NCBI GenBank assembly: GCA_013821865.1 | Contig: PNJM01000099.1 | Location: 1 to 8,520, forward strand | DNA: 8,520 nucleotides | From: Rhodocyclaceae bacterium | GTDB lineage: Bacteria > Pseudomonadota > Gammaproteobacteria > Burkholderiales > Rhodocyclaceae | Direction: 5' to 3' | Shown here: positions 1 through 7,160 of the stretch, piece after piece | How positions within the stretch are numbered: position 1 is the stretch's first letter | Layout: each line of letters begins with the position of its first letter | Notes under the pieces: model-generated | What the model was told of the DNA's origin: nothing | The model's input: only the letters and a program-made list of their open reading frames with translations | Databases searched by the model: none | Made by a program: the position numbers and the translations under genes

Positions 1-750
1 ATAGGCGCGGAAGCGCTCTACCGTCGTCGAAGCCGCGCCGTTCGCGTACTCGGTGGTGGCGGCTTCCGCCACGGCGCCGTTCCAGGAGCGGCCGGCCTTG
101 ATGCCGAACAGGTTGTAGGTCGGCTTGCCATCGGTGAAACGCAACTCCGACTTGCCCCAGCCGGTTTCCAGAGCCGCCTGGGCAATCATGAATTGGGCCG
201 GAATGCCGGTGGCGCGGCTGGCTTCAAAGGCGTGCGGCCACAGGCGATTGACGAATTCGCGCGCGGGAGCGGGAACGGAAATCTCGCCGGCCGGCCCCGC
301 CGGGGAGGCAGCGGGTGCCGCGGCCGGCGCAGGCTGTGCCGACGGCCCGTTCGACGGGCTCGGGGCGGACGCGCCGCGCAATTGCAGGGGGCGTTCGGGA
401 ATGACCGGCATGGCCGGCCCTTCACCATTGTCCGCTTTCAGCGGCGGCAGGTCGCGTGCAAGCTGCTTCTCGATCAGGGCGGCAAGCCCGCTGCTGCCCT
501 TGGCGGAGAGCGTTTGCGCCAACTGCTGGTCGAGCATCGACTGGTAGAGCCGAGTCTGCTCGCTGTCGAAAATGCCCTCCTTCGGCGTCGCATCGCGCAT
601 CGCCTTGAGCACCATCTGCAGGAACACGGCCTCGAACTGCCGGGAGGCGCCCTTCAGCGCCGCGCGGGGATCGTCCTTCGCCTGGCGCTTCACCTGCGCC
701 AGGCTGTTGACGTCGATGGCCAGCTGGTTGGCTACGGCCTGAGCGTCCAT
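1..750 (-). CDS. flgJ: FlgJ, rod cap and peptidoglycan hydrolase (N-terminal 250 residues; C-terminus beyond the window)
   Basis: Two-domain flagellar FlgJ. Residues 1 to about 100 match the rod-binding/rod-cap domain, with the FlgJ signature ASRQFEAVFLQMVLKAMRDA at 35-54. Residues about 112-165 form a Pro/Ala/Ser-rich linker. From about 170 a glucosaminidase (GH73-like) domain begins, with QAALETGWGKSELR around 191-204; E195 is the likely catalytic acid, followed by the family motif YNLFGIKAG. In the family, the N-terminal half caps the growing rod in the periplasm and the C-terminal half opens the peptidoglycan for it. The start is the ATG at 750, with GGAG nine bases upstream just after a heptamer array. 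The gene is last in the visible operon, 154 bp after flgI, an unusually long gap. It runs off the window at base 1 exactly on a codon boundary. The linker carries a REP-like segment described separately. Confidence 0.95.
   Translation of the reverse strand, partial: MDAQAVANQLAIDVNSLAQVKRQAKDDPRAALKGASRQFEAVFLQMVLKAMRDATPKEGIFDSEQTRLYQSMLDQQLAQTLSAKGSSGLAALIEKQLARDLPPLKADNGEGPAMPVIPERPLQLRGASAPSPSNGPSAQPAPAAAPAASPAGPAGEISVPAPAREFVNRLWPHAFEASRATGIPAQFMIAQAALETGWGKSELRFTDGKPTYNLFGIKAGRSWNGAVAEAATTEYANGAASTTVERFRAY
345..371. repeat. REP-like palindromic segment inside the FlgJ linker
   Basis: This 27-base stretch holds the perfect inverted repeat CCCGT-TCG-ACGGG at 346-358, followed by GCTCGGGGCGGACG. 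From memory it resembles the dispersed repeat found in many proteobacteria that reads roughly CCCTTCGACAGGCTCAGGGC and continues GAACG. It differs by a few transitions and one extra base. It is read in frame as about residues 127-135 of FlgJ (ASAPSPSNG), inside the low-complexity linker. The palindrome is seen directly; the link to the dispersed family is recollection and could be chance in GC-rich sequence. Confidence 0.4.
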
Positions 751-764
751 TCGCCAGTGCTCCA

Positions 765-900
765 GTTTCGAGTTTCGGGTTTCGAGTTTCGGGTTGAAAG
801 GCGCGAAGCGGGCCGCGCAACTTCGCAGCGCTCGATCTTTGCGCGCAACCGTCGCAAAACGAGGGGTTTAACTCGAAACTCGAAACCCGAAACCCGAAAC
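765..900. repeat. Inverted pair of GTTTCGR heptamer arrays between flgI and flgJ
   Basis: The left arm (765-795) is four tandem GTTTCGR heptamers plus GTT. The right arm (870-900) is AAC plus four YCGAAAC heptamers, the same unit on the other strand. The 31-base arms differ at only two positions when one is inverted. In the flg transcript they could form a 31-bp stem with one G.U pair and one A.C mismatch, closing a 74-base loop. The loop (796-869) has smaller palindromes such as TTGCGCGCAA and a GCGAAG/CTTCGC pair. The element nearly fills the flgI-flgJ gap. No gene or transposase is visible in it. It may act on transcript stability or flgJ output, but that is inference. Confidence 0.85.
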
Positions 901-904
901 GATT

Positions 905-2011
905 TCATATGACCTCCAGTTCGGCGCGCAACGCACCCGCCGCCTTCATGGCCTGGAGGATGGCGATGAGATCCTGCGGATTGGCTCCGATGGCGTTGAG
1001 GGCCTTCACTACCTCCGCCAGCGAGGCGCCGGCCTTGAGCGCCATGAGTGCCGCCCCTTCCTGCTTGATCTGGATGTCGGCGCGCTCGGTGACGACGGTC
1101 TGGCCTGCCGAGAAAGGCGCCGGCTGGCTCACCGCCGGCTCGGACGCGACCGTGACGGAGAGGTTGCCGTGCGCCACGGCGCAGGCGTCGATGGCAACCG
1201 ACTGGTTCATAACCACCGATCCGGTGCGGCCGTTCACGATCACCTTGGCGGCCACCTGCATGGGCTGGATGTCGAGATTCTCGATGCGGCCGAGAAAGGA
1301 TACGCGGCTGTCCGCATCCGCCGGCGCGCGCACCTGGACGCGGCGGCCGTCCACGGCGCGGGCCGTGTCGGCGCCGGCGGCGCGATTGATGGCATCCACC
1401 ACGCGCTGCACGGTGCCGAAATCGGTCGTGTTCAGTTCCAGATGGACGAACTCCCCTTCGCCAAGCTGGGTGGGCACCACGCGCTCCACCGTGGCCCCGG
1501 CGGCGATGCGCCCGACCGAGAGGTGGTTCACCGTCACTTTGGAGCCGCCCGCCGAGGCGCCGATGCCGCCCACCAGCACATTGCCCTGGGCCACGGCATA
1601 GACGTTGCCGTCGGCGCCCTTCAAGGGCGTCATGAGCAGCGTGCCGCCGCGCAGCGACTTGGCGTTGCCCATCGAGGAGACGGTCACATCGATCTGCTGT
1701 CCGGCGCGGGCGAAAGGCGGCAGCGTCGAGGTCACCATCACCGCCGCGACGTTCTTCAATTGCAGCGAGGTGCCCGGCGGCAGGGTGACGCCGAGGTTGG
1801 AGAGCATGTTGATGATGCTCTGCACCGTGAATGGGGTCTGCGTCGTCTGGTCGCCGCTGCCGTCCAGGCCGACGACCAGGCCATAGCCGATCAACTGGTT
1901 CATCCGCACGCCCTGCACCGAGGCGAGATCCTTGATGCGCTCGGCCTGCGCGGGCATGGCGGCAGCGGCCGCTGCCAGGAGAACCATCGCCATTTTTCCG
2001 AACCGCTTCAT
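905..2011 (-). CDS. flgI: FlgI, flagellar P-ring protein
   Basis: FlgI forms the P ring around the distal rod in the peptidoglycan layer. The 368-residue product is a normal family length. It opens with a Sec signal peptide ([23 protein letters not shown], cleaved before ERIKDLA, split here as [12 protein letters not shown] then [11 protein letters not shown]). The mature start [20 protein letters not shown] and the following [13 protein letters not shown] are the family signature. [16 protein letters not shown] follows, and the C-terminus is [10 protein letters not shown] chose the ATG at 2011 over an in-frame TTG at 2026 because it has GAAAGGTGGT just upstream and gives a clean signal peptide, while the TTG adds residues from repeat-adjacent sequence. 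The gene lies between flgH (39-bp gap) and flgJ (154-bp gap); both gaps hold heptamer repeats. FlgA, encoded divergently here, is the usual chaperone for this protein. Confidence 0.97.
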   Translation of the reverse strand: MKRFGKMAMVLLAAAAAAMPAQAERIKDLASVQGVRMNQLIGYGLVVGLDGSGDQTTQTPFTVQSIINMLSNLGVTLPPGTSLQLKNVAAVMVTSTLPPFARAGQQIDVTVSSMGNAKSLRGGTLLMTPLKGADGNVYAVAQGNVLVGGIGASAGGSKVTVNHLSVGRIAAGATVERVVPTQLGEGEFVHLELNTTDFGTVQRVVDAINRAAGADTARAVDGRRVQVRAPADADSRVSFLGRIENLDIQPMQVAAKVIVNGRTGSVVMNQSVAIDACAVAHGNLSVTVASEPAVSQPAPFSAGQTVVTERADIQIKQEGAALMALKAGASLAEVVKALNAIGANPQDLIAILQAMKAAGALRAELEVI

Positions 2012-2024
2012 AGCACCACCTTTC

Positions 2025-2048
2025 AACTCGAAACCCGAAACTCCAAAC
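2025..2048. repeat. Short heptamer array between flgH and flgI
   Basis: Three tandem heptamers TCGAAAC, CCGAAAC and TCCAAAC follow an AAC at 2025-2027, so on the coding strand they read GTTTGGA, GTTTCGG, GTTTCGA, GTT. The array fills the space between the flgH stop (2051) and the flgI ribosome binding site. On the coding strand it runs directly into GTTGAAAGG, the same nine bases that follow the plus-strand array at 793-801, so the shared unit seems to extend beyond the heptamers and to supply the flgI Shine-Dalgarno sequence. Confidence 0.8.
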
Positions 2049-2050
2049 CT

Positions 2051-2716
2051 TCAGAAGGGCAGGAAGGTCAGGAAGAACTTCGCCAGCCAGCCCATGACCT
2101 GGGCCGAGTCGATGTAGCCATTGGCCTTGTACTCGATGCGCGCGTCGGCCACCTGGGTGGAAGTGACGGTATTCGCCGGGGTGATGTGGATCGGGTTCAC
2201 CACGCCGGAGAAGCGGATGAACTCCTCGCCCTGGTTGATCGCCATGAGCTTCTCGCCCGACACCAGGAGGTTGCCGTTGGGCAGCGTCTCGATCACGGTG
2301 ACGGTGATGGTGCCGGTGAAGTTGTTGTTGGCCTCGCTCTGGCCCTTGCCGGAGAACTTGCTCGAGTCGTCCGCACTGACCACAATGCCCTGTGCGCTCT
2401 TCCCCGGCAGGCCGATGAGGGTCGGCACCGTCACATCGAAGGTCTGGCTGCGCTCGGCCGCGGAGTTGGATTTCTTCGTTGCCTGGGTCTTTTCGACGAT
2501 GTTGATGGTGAGCGTATCGCCGACAAAACGGGCGCGCCGGTCCTCGAACAGCGGCCGGACATGGCTCGCCCGGTAGATGGCGCCGTTGCCGGGCAGCACT
2601 TCGTTGCGCGCCGGTGGCCGCGCCGTCATCGGCTGGTGCACCGCGGTCGGCGGCGTCGTGGTGACGCAACCGCTCGCGGCCGCCGCGATGAGGACACTGA
2701 AGATCGTGCCGCGCAT
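2051..2716 (-). CDS. flgH: FlgH, flagellar L-ring lipoprotein
   Basis: FlgH forms the L ring in the outer membrane, the bushing through which the rod passes. The product is 221 residues. It starts MRGTIFSVLIAAAASGC, a lipoprotein signal with the lipobox ASGC and the lipidated cysteine at residue 17. Family motifs follow: PLFEDRRARFVGDTLTINIV, then KSNSAAERS, a GQSEANNNFTGTITVTV segment, NGNLLVSGEK and ANTVTSTQVADARIEYK near the C-terminus. The ATG at 2716 is preceded by AAGGAGAG at good spacing. An in-frame GTG at 2737 is rejected because it lies within a heptamer repeat and would put charged residues ahead of the signal peptide. It sits 39 bp after flgG and 39 bp before flgI. Confidence 0.97.
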   Translation of the reverse strand: MRGTIFSVLIAAAASGCVTTTPPTAVHQPMTARPPARNEVLPGNGAIYRASHVRPLFEDRRARFVGDTLTINIVEKTQATKKSNSAAERSQTFDVTVPTLIGLPGKSAQGIVVSADDSSKFSGKGQSEANNNFTGTITVTVIETLPNGNLLVSGEKLMAINQGEEFIRFSGVVNPIHITPANTVTSTQVADARIEYKANGYIDSAQVMGWLAKFFLTFLPF

Positions 2717-2723
2717 TTTTCTC

Positions 2724-2751
2724 TCCTTACTCCTCACGCCACACCCCGTAC
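2724..2751. repeat. GTRNGGN heptamer array providing the flgH ribosome binding site
   Basis: On the minus (coding) strand the flgG-flgH gap reads as four tandem heptamers: GTACGGG, GTGTGGC, GTGAGGA and GTAAGGA. The last unit contains AAGGA and ends seven bases before the flgH ATG, so it serves as the Shine-Dalgarno sequence. The unit has the same length and a similar GT...G shape to the GTTTCGR family in the other gaps but a different core, so it may be a second family. Four degenerate units over 28 bp could still be chance. Confidence 0.55.
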
Positions 2752-2755
2752 CGCT

Positions 2756-3538
2756 TTACAGTTGAGCCAGCTTCGTCAGCATCTGGTCGGAAGTCTGGAT
2801 GGCGCGCGAGTTGATTTCGTAGGCGCGCTGGGTCTGGATCATGTTCACCAGTTCCTCGACGACGTTCACGTTGGAGGTCTCCGTGTAACCCTGGTTGAGC
2901 AAGCCGACGCCGTTGGTGCCGGGCGTGTTGGGCGTGGCCGTCCCGCTGGAAGCCGTTTCCACGTACAGGTTCTGGCCCGTGCTCTGCAGGCCGCCCGGAT
3001 TGACGAAGTTGGCGAGCTGGATCTGGCCGACCTGAACCGGGTTCGGCGAGCCGGACTGCAGCACCGTCACCACGCCGTCGGTGCCGATGGTCACCGAGGT
3101 CGCATTGGAGGGGATCGTGATCGCCGGCGACAGCGTGTAGCCGTTGGATGTGACGATCTGCCCCTGGCTGTCCTTCTGGAAGGCGCCGTCGCGCGTGTAG
3201 GCAATGGTGCCGTCGGGCAGCTGGATCTGGAAGAAGCCCGGCCCCTGAATGGCGACGTCGAGGCTGTTGCCGGTCTGCGTCAGGTTGCCCTGCGTGAAGA
3301 TGCGCTCGGTGGCGATGGGGCGCACGCCGGTGCCGATCTGCAGGCCCGAAGGAATCTGCGTCTGCGCCGAGGAAGAGGCACCGGGCTGGCGCAGCGTCTG
3401 GTAGAGCAGATCCTCGAACACCGCCCGCGCCCGCTTGAAGCCGTTGGTGCTGACGTTGGCGAGATTGTTGGAAATGATGTCGAGCTGGGTCTGCTGCGCA
3501 TCGAGACCGGTCTTGGCAATCCAGAGCGAGCGAATCAT
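2756..3538 (-). CDS. flgG: FlgG, distal rod protein
   Basis: FlgG polymerises into the distal rod that crosses the P and L rings. The product is 260 residues, the usual length. The N-terminal rod signature is [20 protein letters not shown] followed by [20 protein letters not shown]. Residues about 46-67 ([20 protein letters not shown]) match the FlgG-specific stretch that sets the straight rod apart from the bent hook. The C-terminus has [20 protein letters not shown] and ends in TKLAQL, the axial-protein C-terminal coiled segment. There is no signal peptide, as expected for export by the flagellar type III system. The ATG at 3538 has AAGGA six to seven bases upstream. It follows flgF after only 14 bp, so translation of the two may be coupled. 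Confidence 0.98.
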   Translation of the reverse strand: MIRSLWIAKTGLDAQQTQLDIISNNLANVSTNGFKRARAVFEDLLYQTLRQPGASSSAQTQIPSGLQIGTGVRPIATERIFTQGNLTQTGNSLDVAIQGPGFFQIQLPDGTIAYTRDGAFQKDSQGQIVTSNGYTLSPAITIPSNATSVTIGTDGVVTVLQSGSPNPVQVGQIQLANFVNPGGLQSTGQNLYVETASSGTATPNTPGTNGVGLLNQGYTETSNVNVVEELVNMIQTQRAYEINSRAIQTSDQMLTKLAQL

Positions 3539-3552
3539 GTTTTTTCCTTGAG

Positions 3553-4293
3553 TTAGCGGGTCGTCAGCAGCTGCGCCGCGGCGCGGTCGTTTTGTTCGGC
3601 GGTGGAGAGCAGCTTGGTCTGCAGCTCGAACTGGCGCGCCAGCGAGATCATCGACACCATCTCCTCGACAATGTTGACGTTGCTGCCCTCGAGGAAGCCC
3701 GGGGCGATCTGCACATTGGGATCGACCTCCGCCGCGCCGCCGTCGCTCAGGCGGAAGAGGCCGTCCGCGCCGCGCACGAGTTCGTGTTCCTGCGGATTGA
3801 CCAGCTTGACCGTGCCGATCTGGGTAACGGTGTTCTGCGCGCCGCTGACGGGCTTGAGGGAGATCAAGCCGTCCTTGCCGACGGTGATCTCGTTGTCGGG
3901 CGGAATTGAAATCGGCCCGCCGCCTCCCTGCACCGGGATGCCGCTGCGGGTCTGCAGCACGCCGTTGACGCTCACCTCCAGGCTGCCGTTGCGCGTGTAG
4001 GCTTCCGTACCGTCCGGCATGGCGAGCGCGATCCAGCCCTGCCCCTGGACGGCGACGTCCAGCGGCCGTCCGGTCTGCTGCAGCGGCCCCGGCGTGAAGT
4101 TGCTCATCACGCTGGCGTCGACAACGAAGGTGCGCGTCGGCAGCGCCGCGCTCACCACCGGCACGGCACGCAGGAGGTGCTCCTCGGCGCGGTAGCCGGT
4201 GGATGTGGCGTTCGCCATGTTGTGTGCCATCGCCGCCTGGCGCTCGAAGACGCTCTTGGCGCCGCTCATGGCCGTGTAGATCAGCTTGTCCAT
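3553..4293 (-). CDS. flgF: FlgF, proximal rod protein
   Basis: FlgF is a minor subunit of the proximal rod. The 246-residue product has the axial-protein N-terminus [20 protein letters not shown] with [16 protein letters not shown]. The middle contains [20 protein letters not shown] and [20 protein letters not shown], the rod/hook core shared with FlgG and FlgE. The C-terminus has [20 protein letters not shown]. Length, the FlgF-type start [12 protein letters not shown] and position between flgE and flgG separate it from FlgG. The ATG at 4293 follows GGGGAAG. Upstream, the 82-bp gap to flgE is filled by an inverted heptamer element. Confidence 0.96.
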   Translation of the reverse strand: MDKLIYTAMSGAKSVFERQAAMAHNMANATSTGYRAEEHLLRAVPVVSAALPTRTFVVDASVMSNFTPGPLQQTGRPLDVAVQGQGWIALAMPDGTEAYTRNGSLEVSVNGVLQTRSGIPVQGGGGPISIPPDNEITVGKDGLISLKPVSGAQNTVTQIGTVKLVNPQEHELVRGADGLFRLSDGGAAEVDPNVQIAPGFLEGSNVNIVEEMVSMISLARQFELQTKLLSTAEQNDRAAAQLLTTR

Positions 4294-4306
4294 CTTGACT
4301 TCCCCG

Positions 4307-4371
4307 GTTTGGAGTTTCGGGTTGGGTCGCGCCGGGTTTCAGCTCGAAACGCGCAGCCCGAAACCCGCAAC
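4307..4371. repeat. Degenerate inverted heptamer element between flgE and flgF
   Basis: The left part (4307-4323) is GTTTGGA, GTTTCGG, GTT. The right part (4344-4371) is four heptamers in the opposite sense: TCGAAAC, GCGCAGC, CCGAAAC and CCGCAAC. A 20-base centre (4324-4343) separates them. The design, two facing arrays of the same unit, matches the flgI-flgJ element but with a much shorter centre and more decay. It fits exactly between the flgE stop (4376) and the flgF ribosome binding site. Confidence 0.7.
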
Positions 4372-4375
4372 CGCG

Positions 4376-5590
4376 TCAGCGCAGGTTCACCAGCGTCTGC
4401 AGAATCGCATCCTGCGTCTTGATCGACTGGGCGTTGGCCTGGTAGTTGCGCTGCTGCGTGATCATGTTCACCAGTTCGCCGGTCAGGTCGATGTTCGATT
4501 CCTCCACCGCCGCCGATTGCAGCGCGCCCAGGCTGCCGCTGTTCGGTGCGCCGATGAGCGGCTGTCCCGAGGCCGAGGTTTCCGTCCACTGGTTGCCGCC
4601 CAGAGACTGAAGGCCGTTGGGGTTGGCGAAGTTGGCCAAGACGATCTGGCCCAGGTTGCGCGACTGGCCGTTGCTGTAGCGGCCCTGCACCACGCCGTCA
4701 GCGGCAATGCTGAGTCCCGACAGGCGTCCGGAGGTGTAGCCGTTCTGCACCATCTTGTTCACGCCGAAGGTCGAGCCGAACTGGGTCGAGCCGGTGAAGT
4801 CGAGCGCGACCGAGAGCGGGGAGGTGGCGCCGTTCGCCAGCGCGTAGTTCAGCGCGCCGAGCGGCATGGCCGTCGTCAGGACGCCCGCGCCGTCGAAACC
4901 GAGCGTGGTCGGCCCGGTCTGGCTGGCGGCCGCGGCATCGAGGATGGTGTACATCGCCCAGGTGTTCGCCGCCGTCTTGCGGAAATACAGCGACTGCGTG
5001 TGCGAGTTGCCCAGGCTGTCATAGACGGTCATCGCCGTCGAGCTGTTGTATGTCGTCGGATCGGTGTAGTTGAAGGCGGCGGCCGGGACCGTCGCGCGGG
5101 AGTCGAGATTGAGGCCGAGTTGCCCGGTCGTCGTGGCGTTCGGCGTCAGATCGGCGCTGCTGATGAGGATGTCCGTCGGACTCGAGGGAACGATGACGCC
5201 GCTGGCGTTGGCGGCATAGCCGGTCAGCCTGTAGCCGGCCGAATTCACGACATAGCCGCTCTTGTCGACGAGGAACTGGCCGTTGCGGGTGAAGGTCACC
5301 GAGCCGTTGTTGTTCATGCGGTAGAAGCCGGAACCGTTGATCGCCACGTCGAGCGGATTGTTGGTGACGCTGATGTTGCCCTGCGTGAATTGCTGCTTCA
5401 CGGCCGCGACGTTGGTGCCGATGCCGATCTGGCTGGCGCCGCCGCCGGCAATCGATGCCGCGTAAACGTCGGCGAACTGGGCCGCCGCGCCCTTGAAGCC
5501 GACCGTGCCGGCGTTGGAGACGTTGTTGCTGACCGCGTCCAGCCCCTTGGCTGCCGCATTGAGACCGCTCAAACCCTGTTGAAAGCCCAT
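4376..5590 (-). CDS. flgE: FlgE, hook protein
   Basis: FlgE polymerises into the hook, the flexible joint between rod and filament. The product is 404 residues, close to the enterobacterial protein. The N-terminal D0 segment is MGFQQGLSGLNAAAKGLDAV then SNNVSNAGTVGFKGAAAQFA. The core contains NPLDVAINGSGFYRMNNNGS and TFTRNGQFLVDKSGYVVNSA, typical of FlgE. The C-terminus has ESNIDLTGELVNMITQQRNY and ends LQTLVNLR. The variable surface domain (about 170-300) is rich in Ala, Thr and Ser and contains the family motif MTVYDSLGNSHTQSLYF. The ATG at 5590 has AGGAGG eight bases upstream, the strongest ribosome binding site in this operon and suited to a protein made in many copies. It follows flgD after 18 bp. 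Confidence 0.98.
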   Translation of the reverse strand: MGFQQGLSGLNAAAKGLDAVSNNVSNAGTVGFKGAAAQFADVYAASIAGGGASQIGIGTNVAAVKQQFTQGNISVTNNPLDVAINGSGFYRMNNNGSVTFTRNGQFLVDKSGYVVNSAGYRLTGYAANASGVIVPSSPTDILISSADLTPNATTTGQLGLNLDSRATVPAAAFNYTDPTTYNSSTAMTVYDSLGNSHTQSLYFRKTAANTWAMYTILDAAAASQTGPTTLGFDGAGVLTTAMPLGALNYALANGATSPLSVALDFTGSTQFGSTFGVNKMVQNGYTSGRLSGLSIAADGVVQGRYSNGQSRNLGQIVLANFANPNGLQSLGGNQWTETSASGQPLIGAPNSGSLGALQSAAVEESNIDLTGELVNMITQQRNYQANAQSIKTQDAILQTLVNLR

Positions 5591-5608
5591 GCCGTCCTCC
5601 TGTTCGTG

Positions 5609-6289
5609 TTACAAAATTTCCCGCACATCCGACATCCTGAACATGCCCAGCGAACCGACATTCAGGCTCACGCCCTGGCCGGTGCGCGACACGCTGGTGA
5701 CGACGCCCAGTTGCAGCGCCTTGGCCCCGACGTCGCTGCCGCCGCGCAAGGCCTTGATCGTCATGGTGTAGGCGCCGTCGGCCGCCTGCGTCCCGCCGTC
5801 GGCCACGCCGTCCCAGGTGAAACCGCGGCTGCCCGCCTCCATCGCGCCCAGATCCAGGGTCTTGACCACCAGTCCGGAGCCGTCCTTGATGCTGGCGGTG
5901 ACGCGGTCGGCCGGCTCGGCCAGCTCCACGCCGCCGACGGCCGTCCCGCCTTGCAGCGCCAGGCCCGAGCCGGGCACCAGCACGCCGCGCCCGACCAGGG
6001 CCGCGGCCTGCATGGCCTGGTTCTCGTTGGCGCCCGTGAGCAGCGCCTGCAAAGTGGCGTTCAGTTTCTCGATGCCGTCCACCGTGCTGATCTGCGCCAG
6101 CTGCGAGGTCATCTGGGCGTTGTCCGCCGGATTGAGCGGATCCTGGTTTTTCAACTGCGTCACCAGCAGCTTGAGAAAGCGATCCTGCGGATCGACAGTC
6201 TTCGAATCGGCCTTGTCGCGCGCGGCGTTGAGGCTGGAATACAGCGCCTGCGCCGGATTGGCGGTGGCGGATTGCACGGCTGTGGCCAT
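5609..6289 (-). CDS. flgD: FlgD, hook-capping scaffold protein
   Basis: FlgD sits at the tip of the growing hook and guides FlgE assembly, then leaves when the hook is done. The 226-residue product has the conserved N-terminal motif VDPQDRFLKLLVTQLKNQDP then LNPADNAQMTSQLAQISTVD at about 32-71. This region is needed for export and hook-tip assembly in the family. The C-terminal half (about 95-215) has the FlgD Tudor/FnIII-like beta region, with GFTWDGVADGGTQAADGAYT. It ends MFRMSDVREIL. The ATG at 6289 follows GGGAGA. The gap to flgC is 15 bp and to flgE 18 bp. Confidence 0.97.
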   Translation of the reverse strand: MATAVQSATANPAQALYSSLNAARDKADSKTVDPQDRFLKLLVTQLKNQDPLNPADNAQMTSQLAQISTVDGIEKLNATLQALLTGANENQAMQAAALVGRGVLVPGSGLALQGGTAVGGVELAEPADRVTASIKDGSGLVVKTLDLGAMEAGSRGFTWDGVADGGTQAADGAYTMTIKALRGGSDVGAKALQLGVVTSVSRTGQGVSLNVGSLGMFRMSDVREIL

Positions 6290-6304
6290 GGTTCGGTCTC
6301 CCGG

Positions 6305-6706
6305 TTATTGCCCGAGGGCAAGCGTCTTCTGCATCAGCGTCTTCGCCGTGTTCATCACCTCGGCGTTGTTCTGGTAGGCGCGCGAGGCGGAGATCATGTT
6401 CACCATTTCCTCGACGACGTTTACGTTGGGCATGGTGACAAAGCCCTGCTCGTTGGCGGCCGGGTTCTTCGGGTCGTGGATGAGGCGCGGCGGCGCACGG
6501 TCCTCGACCACGCCGCTGACGCGCACCCCGGTTCCGCCCCCCTCGACCGGCTGCGCGACGAAAACCACCTGCTTGGCGCGATAGGGCTGGCCGTTGGCGC
6601 TCACCACGCTGTCGGCGTTGGCGAGGTTGCTGGCCACGGCATTGAGGCGCGCCGATTGCGCTGTCAGGGCCGATCCGGCGATATTGAATACGTTGAGCAT
6701 GCTCAT
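6305..6706 (-). CDS. flgC: FlgC, proximal rod protein
   Basis: FlgC is a small proximal-rod subunit exported by the flagellar type III apparatus. The product is 133 residues, as usual. It has the rod N-terminus [20 protein letters not shown] followed by [13 protein letters not shown], and the strongly conserved C-terminal half [20 protein letters not shown] then [20 protein letters not shown]. There is no signal peptide. The ATG at 6706 has GGAGAA about seven bases upstream. It lies 20 bp after flgB and 15 bp before flgD. Confidence 0.98.
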   Translation of the reverse strand: MSMLNVFNIAGSALTAQSARLNAVASNLANADSVVSANGQPYRAKQVVFVAQPVEGGGTGVRVSGVVEDRAPPRLIHDPKNPAANEQGFVTMPNVNVVEEMVNMISASRAYQNNAEVMNTAKTLMQKTLALGQ

Positions 6707-6726
6707 GTCCGGTTCTCCGATTCAGG

Positions 6727-7131
6727 TCACTGCGACTGCAGCGCACTCTGGATGTTGCGCATGATCTGGTTGATGAAAGTCAGGCTGGCCTCGTACTGCA
6801 TGGCGTTCTCGGCGAAGGCGGCGCGCTCGACATCGAGGTTCACCGTGTTGCCATCCACGCTCGACTGCGCCTCGCCGCGGTAAAGGAGCGCGGCGCCTTG
6901 AGGGCCGGCACCGGCCGCCGGCAGATGGCGCGGCGCCGTCCGGACCATGTCCAGCCGGCCGCCGCGCCCGCCCAGCGCTCCTTGCAAGGAAGCCTTGAAA
7001 TCGATGTCGCGCGCCTTGTAGTTCGGCGTGTCGGCGTTCGCGATATTCGACGCCAGAAGCTGCTGCCGGTGGGCGCGCAGTCCCAGGGCAGCCTGGTGAA
7101 ACCTCATCGCGTCGTCGATTTGATTTGCCAC
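6727..7131 (-). CDS. flgB: FlgB, proximal rod protein
   Basis: FlgB is a proximal-rod subunit near the MS ring. The product is 134 residues, as expected. The conserved start has HQAALGLRAHRQQLLASNIA followed by NADTPNYKARDIDFKASLQ. The C-terminus carries NTVNLDVERAAFAENAMQYE and ends INQIMRNIQSALQSQ. The start is a GTG at 7131 with AGAGGA five to six bases upstream; the nearby ATG at 7136 is out of frame. As first gene of the operon it sits about 20 bases below a predicted sigma-54 start site, so the leader is very short and mostly ribosome binding site. Confidence 0.97.
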   Translation of the reverse strand: MANQIDDAMRFHQAALGLRAHRQQLLASNIANADTPNYKARDIDFKASLQGALGGRGGRLDMVRTAPRHLPAAGAGPQGAALLYRGEAQSSVDGNTVNLDVERAAFAENAMQYEASLTFINQIMRNIQSALQSQ

Positions 7132-7160
7132 GTCATCCTCTTGTCCGTTGCCGACCCTGT

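Noticed and set aside
796..869. A small protein encoded in the core of the flgI/J repeat element
   Set aside because: Frames through the core simply continue into the heptamers, giving repetitive peptides such as SKPETRN, with no ribosome binding site or start of their own.
765..900. CRISPR array
   Set aside because: The units are directly tandem 7-mers with no spacers, the two arrays face each other, and no cas gene is present.
2012..2026. TTG start for flgI at 2026
   Set aside because: It adds MKGGA from repeat-adjacent sequence and has no ribosome binding site upstream, whereas the ATG at 2011 has GAAAGGTGGT.
2717..2737. GTG start for flgH at 2737
   Set aside because: The GTG is the first codon of a heptamer unit, and the longer product would put SKERK before the lipoprotein signal peptide.
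1169..3556. A very long open frame on the plus strand opposite flgI, flgH and flgG (and a similar one at 4286-6883 opposite flgE, flgD and flgC)
   Set aside because: High GC leaves few stop codons on the opposite strand. The translations are rich in His, Arg and Gly with no recognisable domain, and the other strand encodes complete flagellar proteins.
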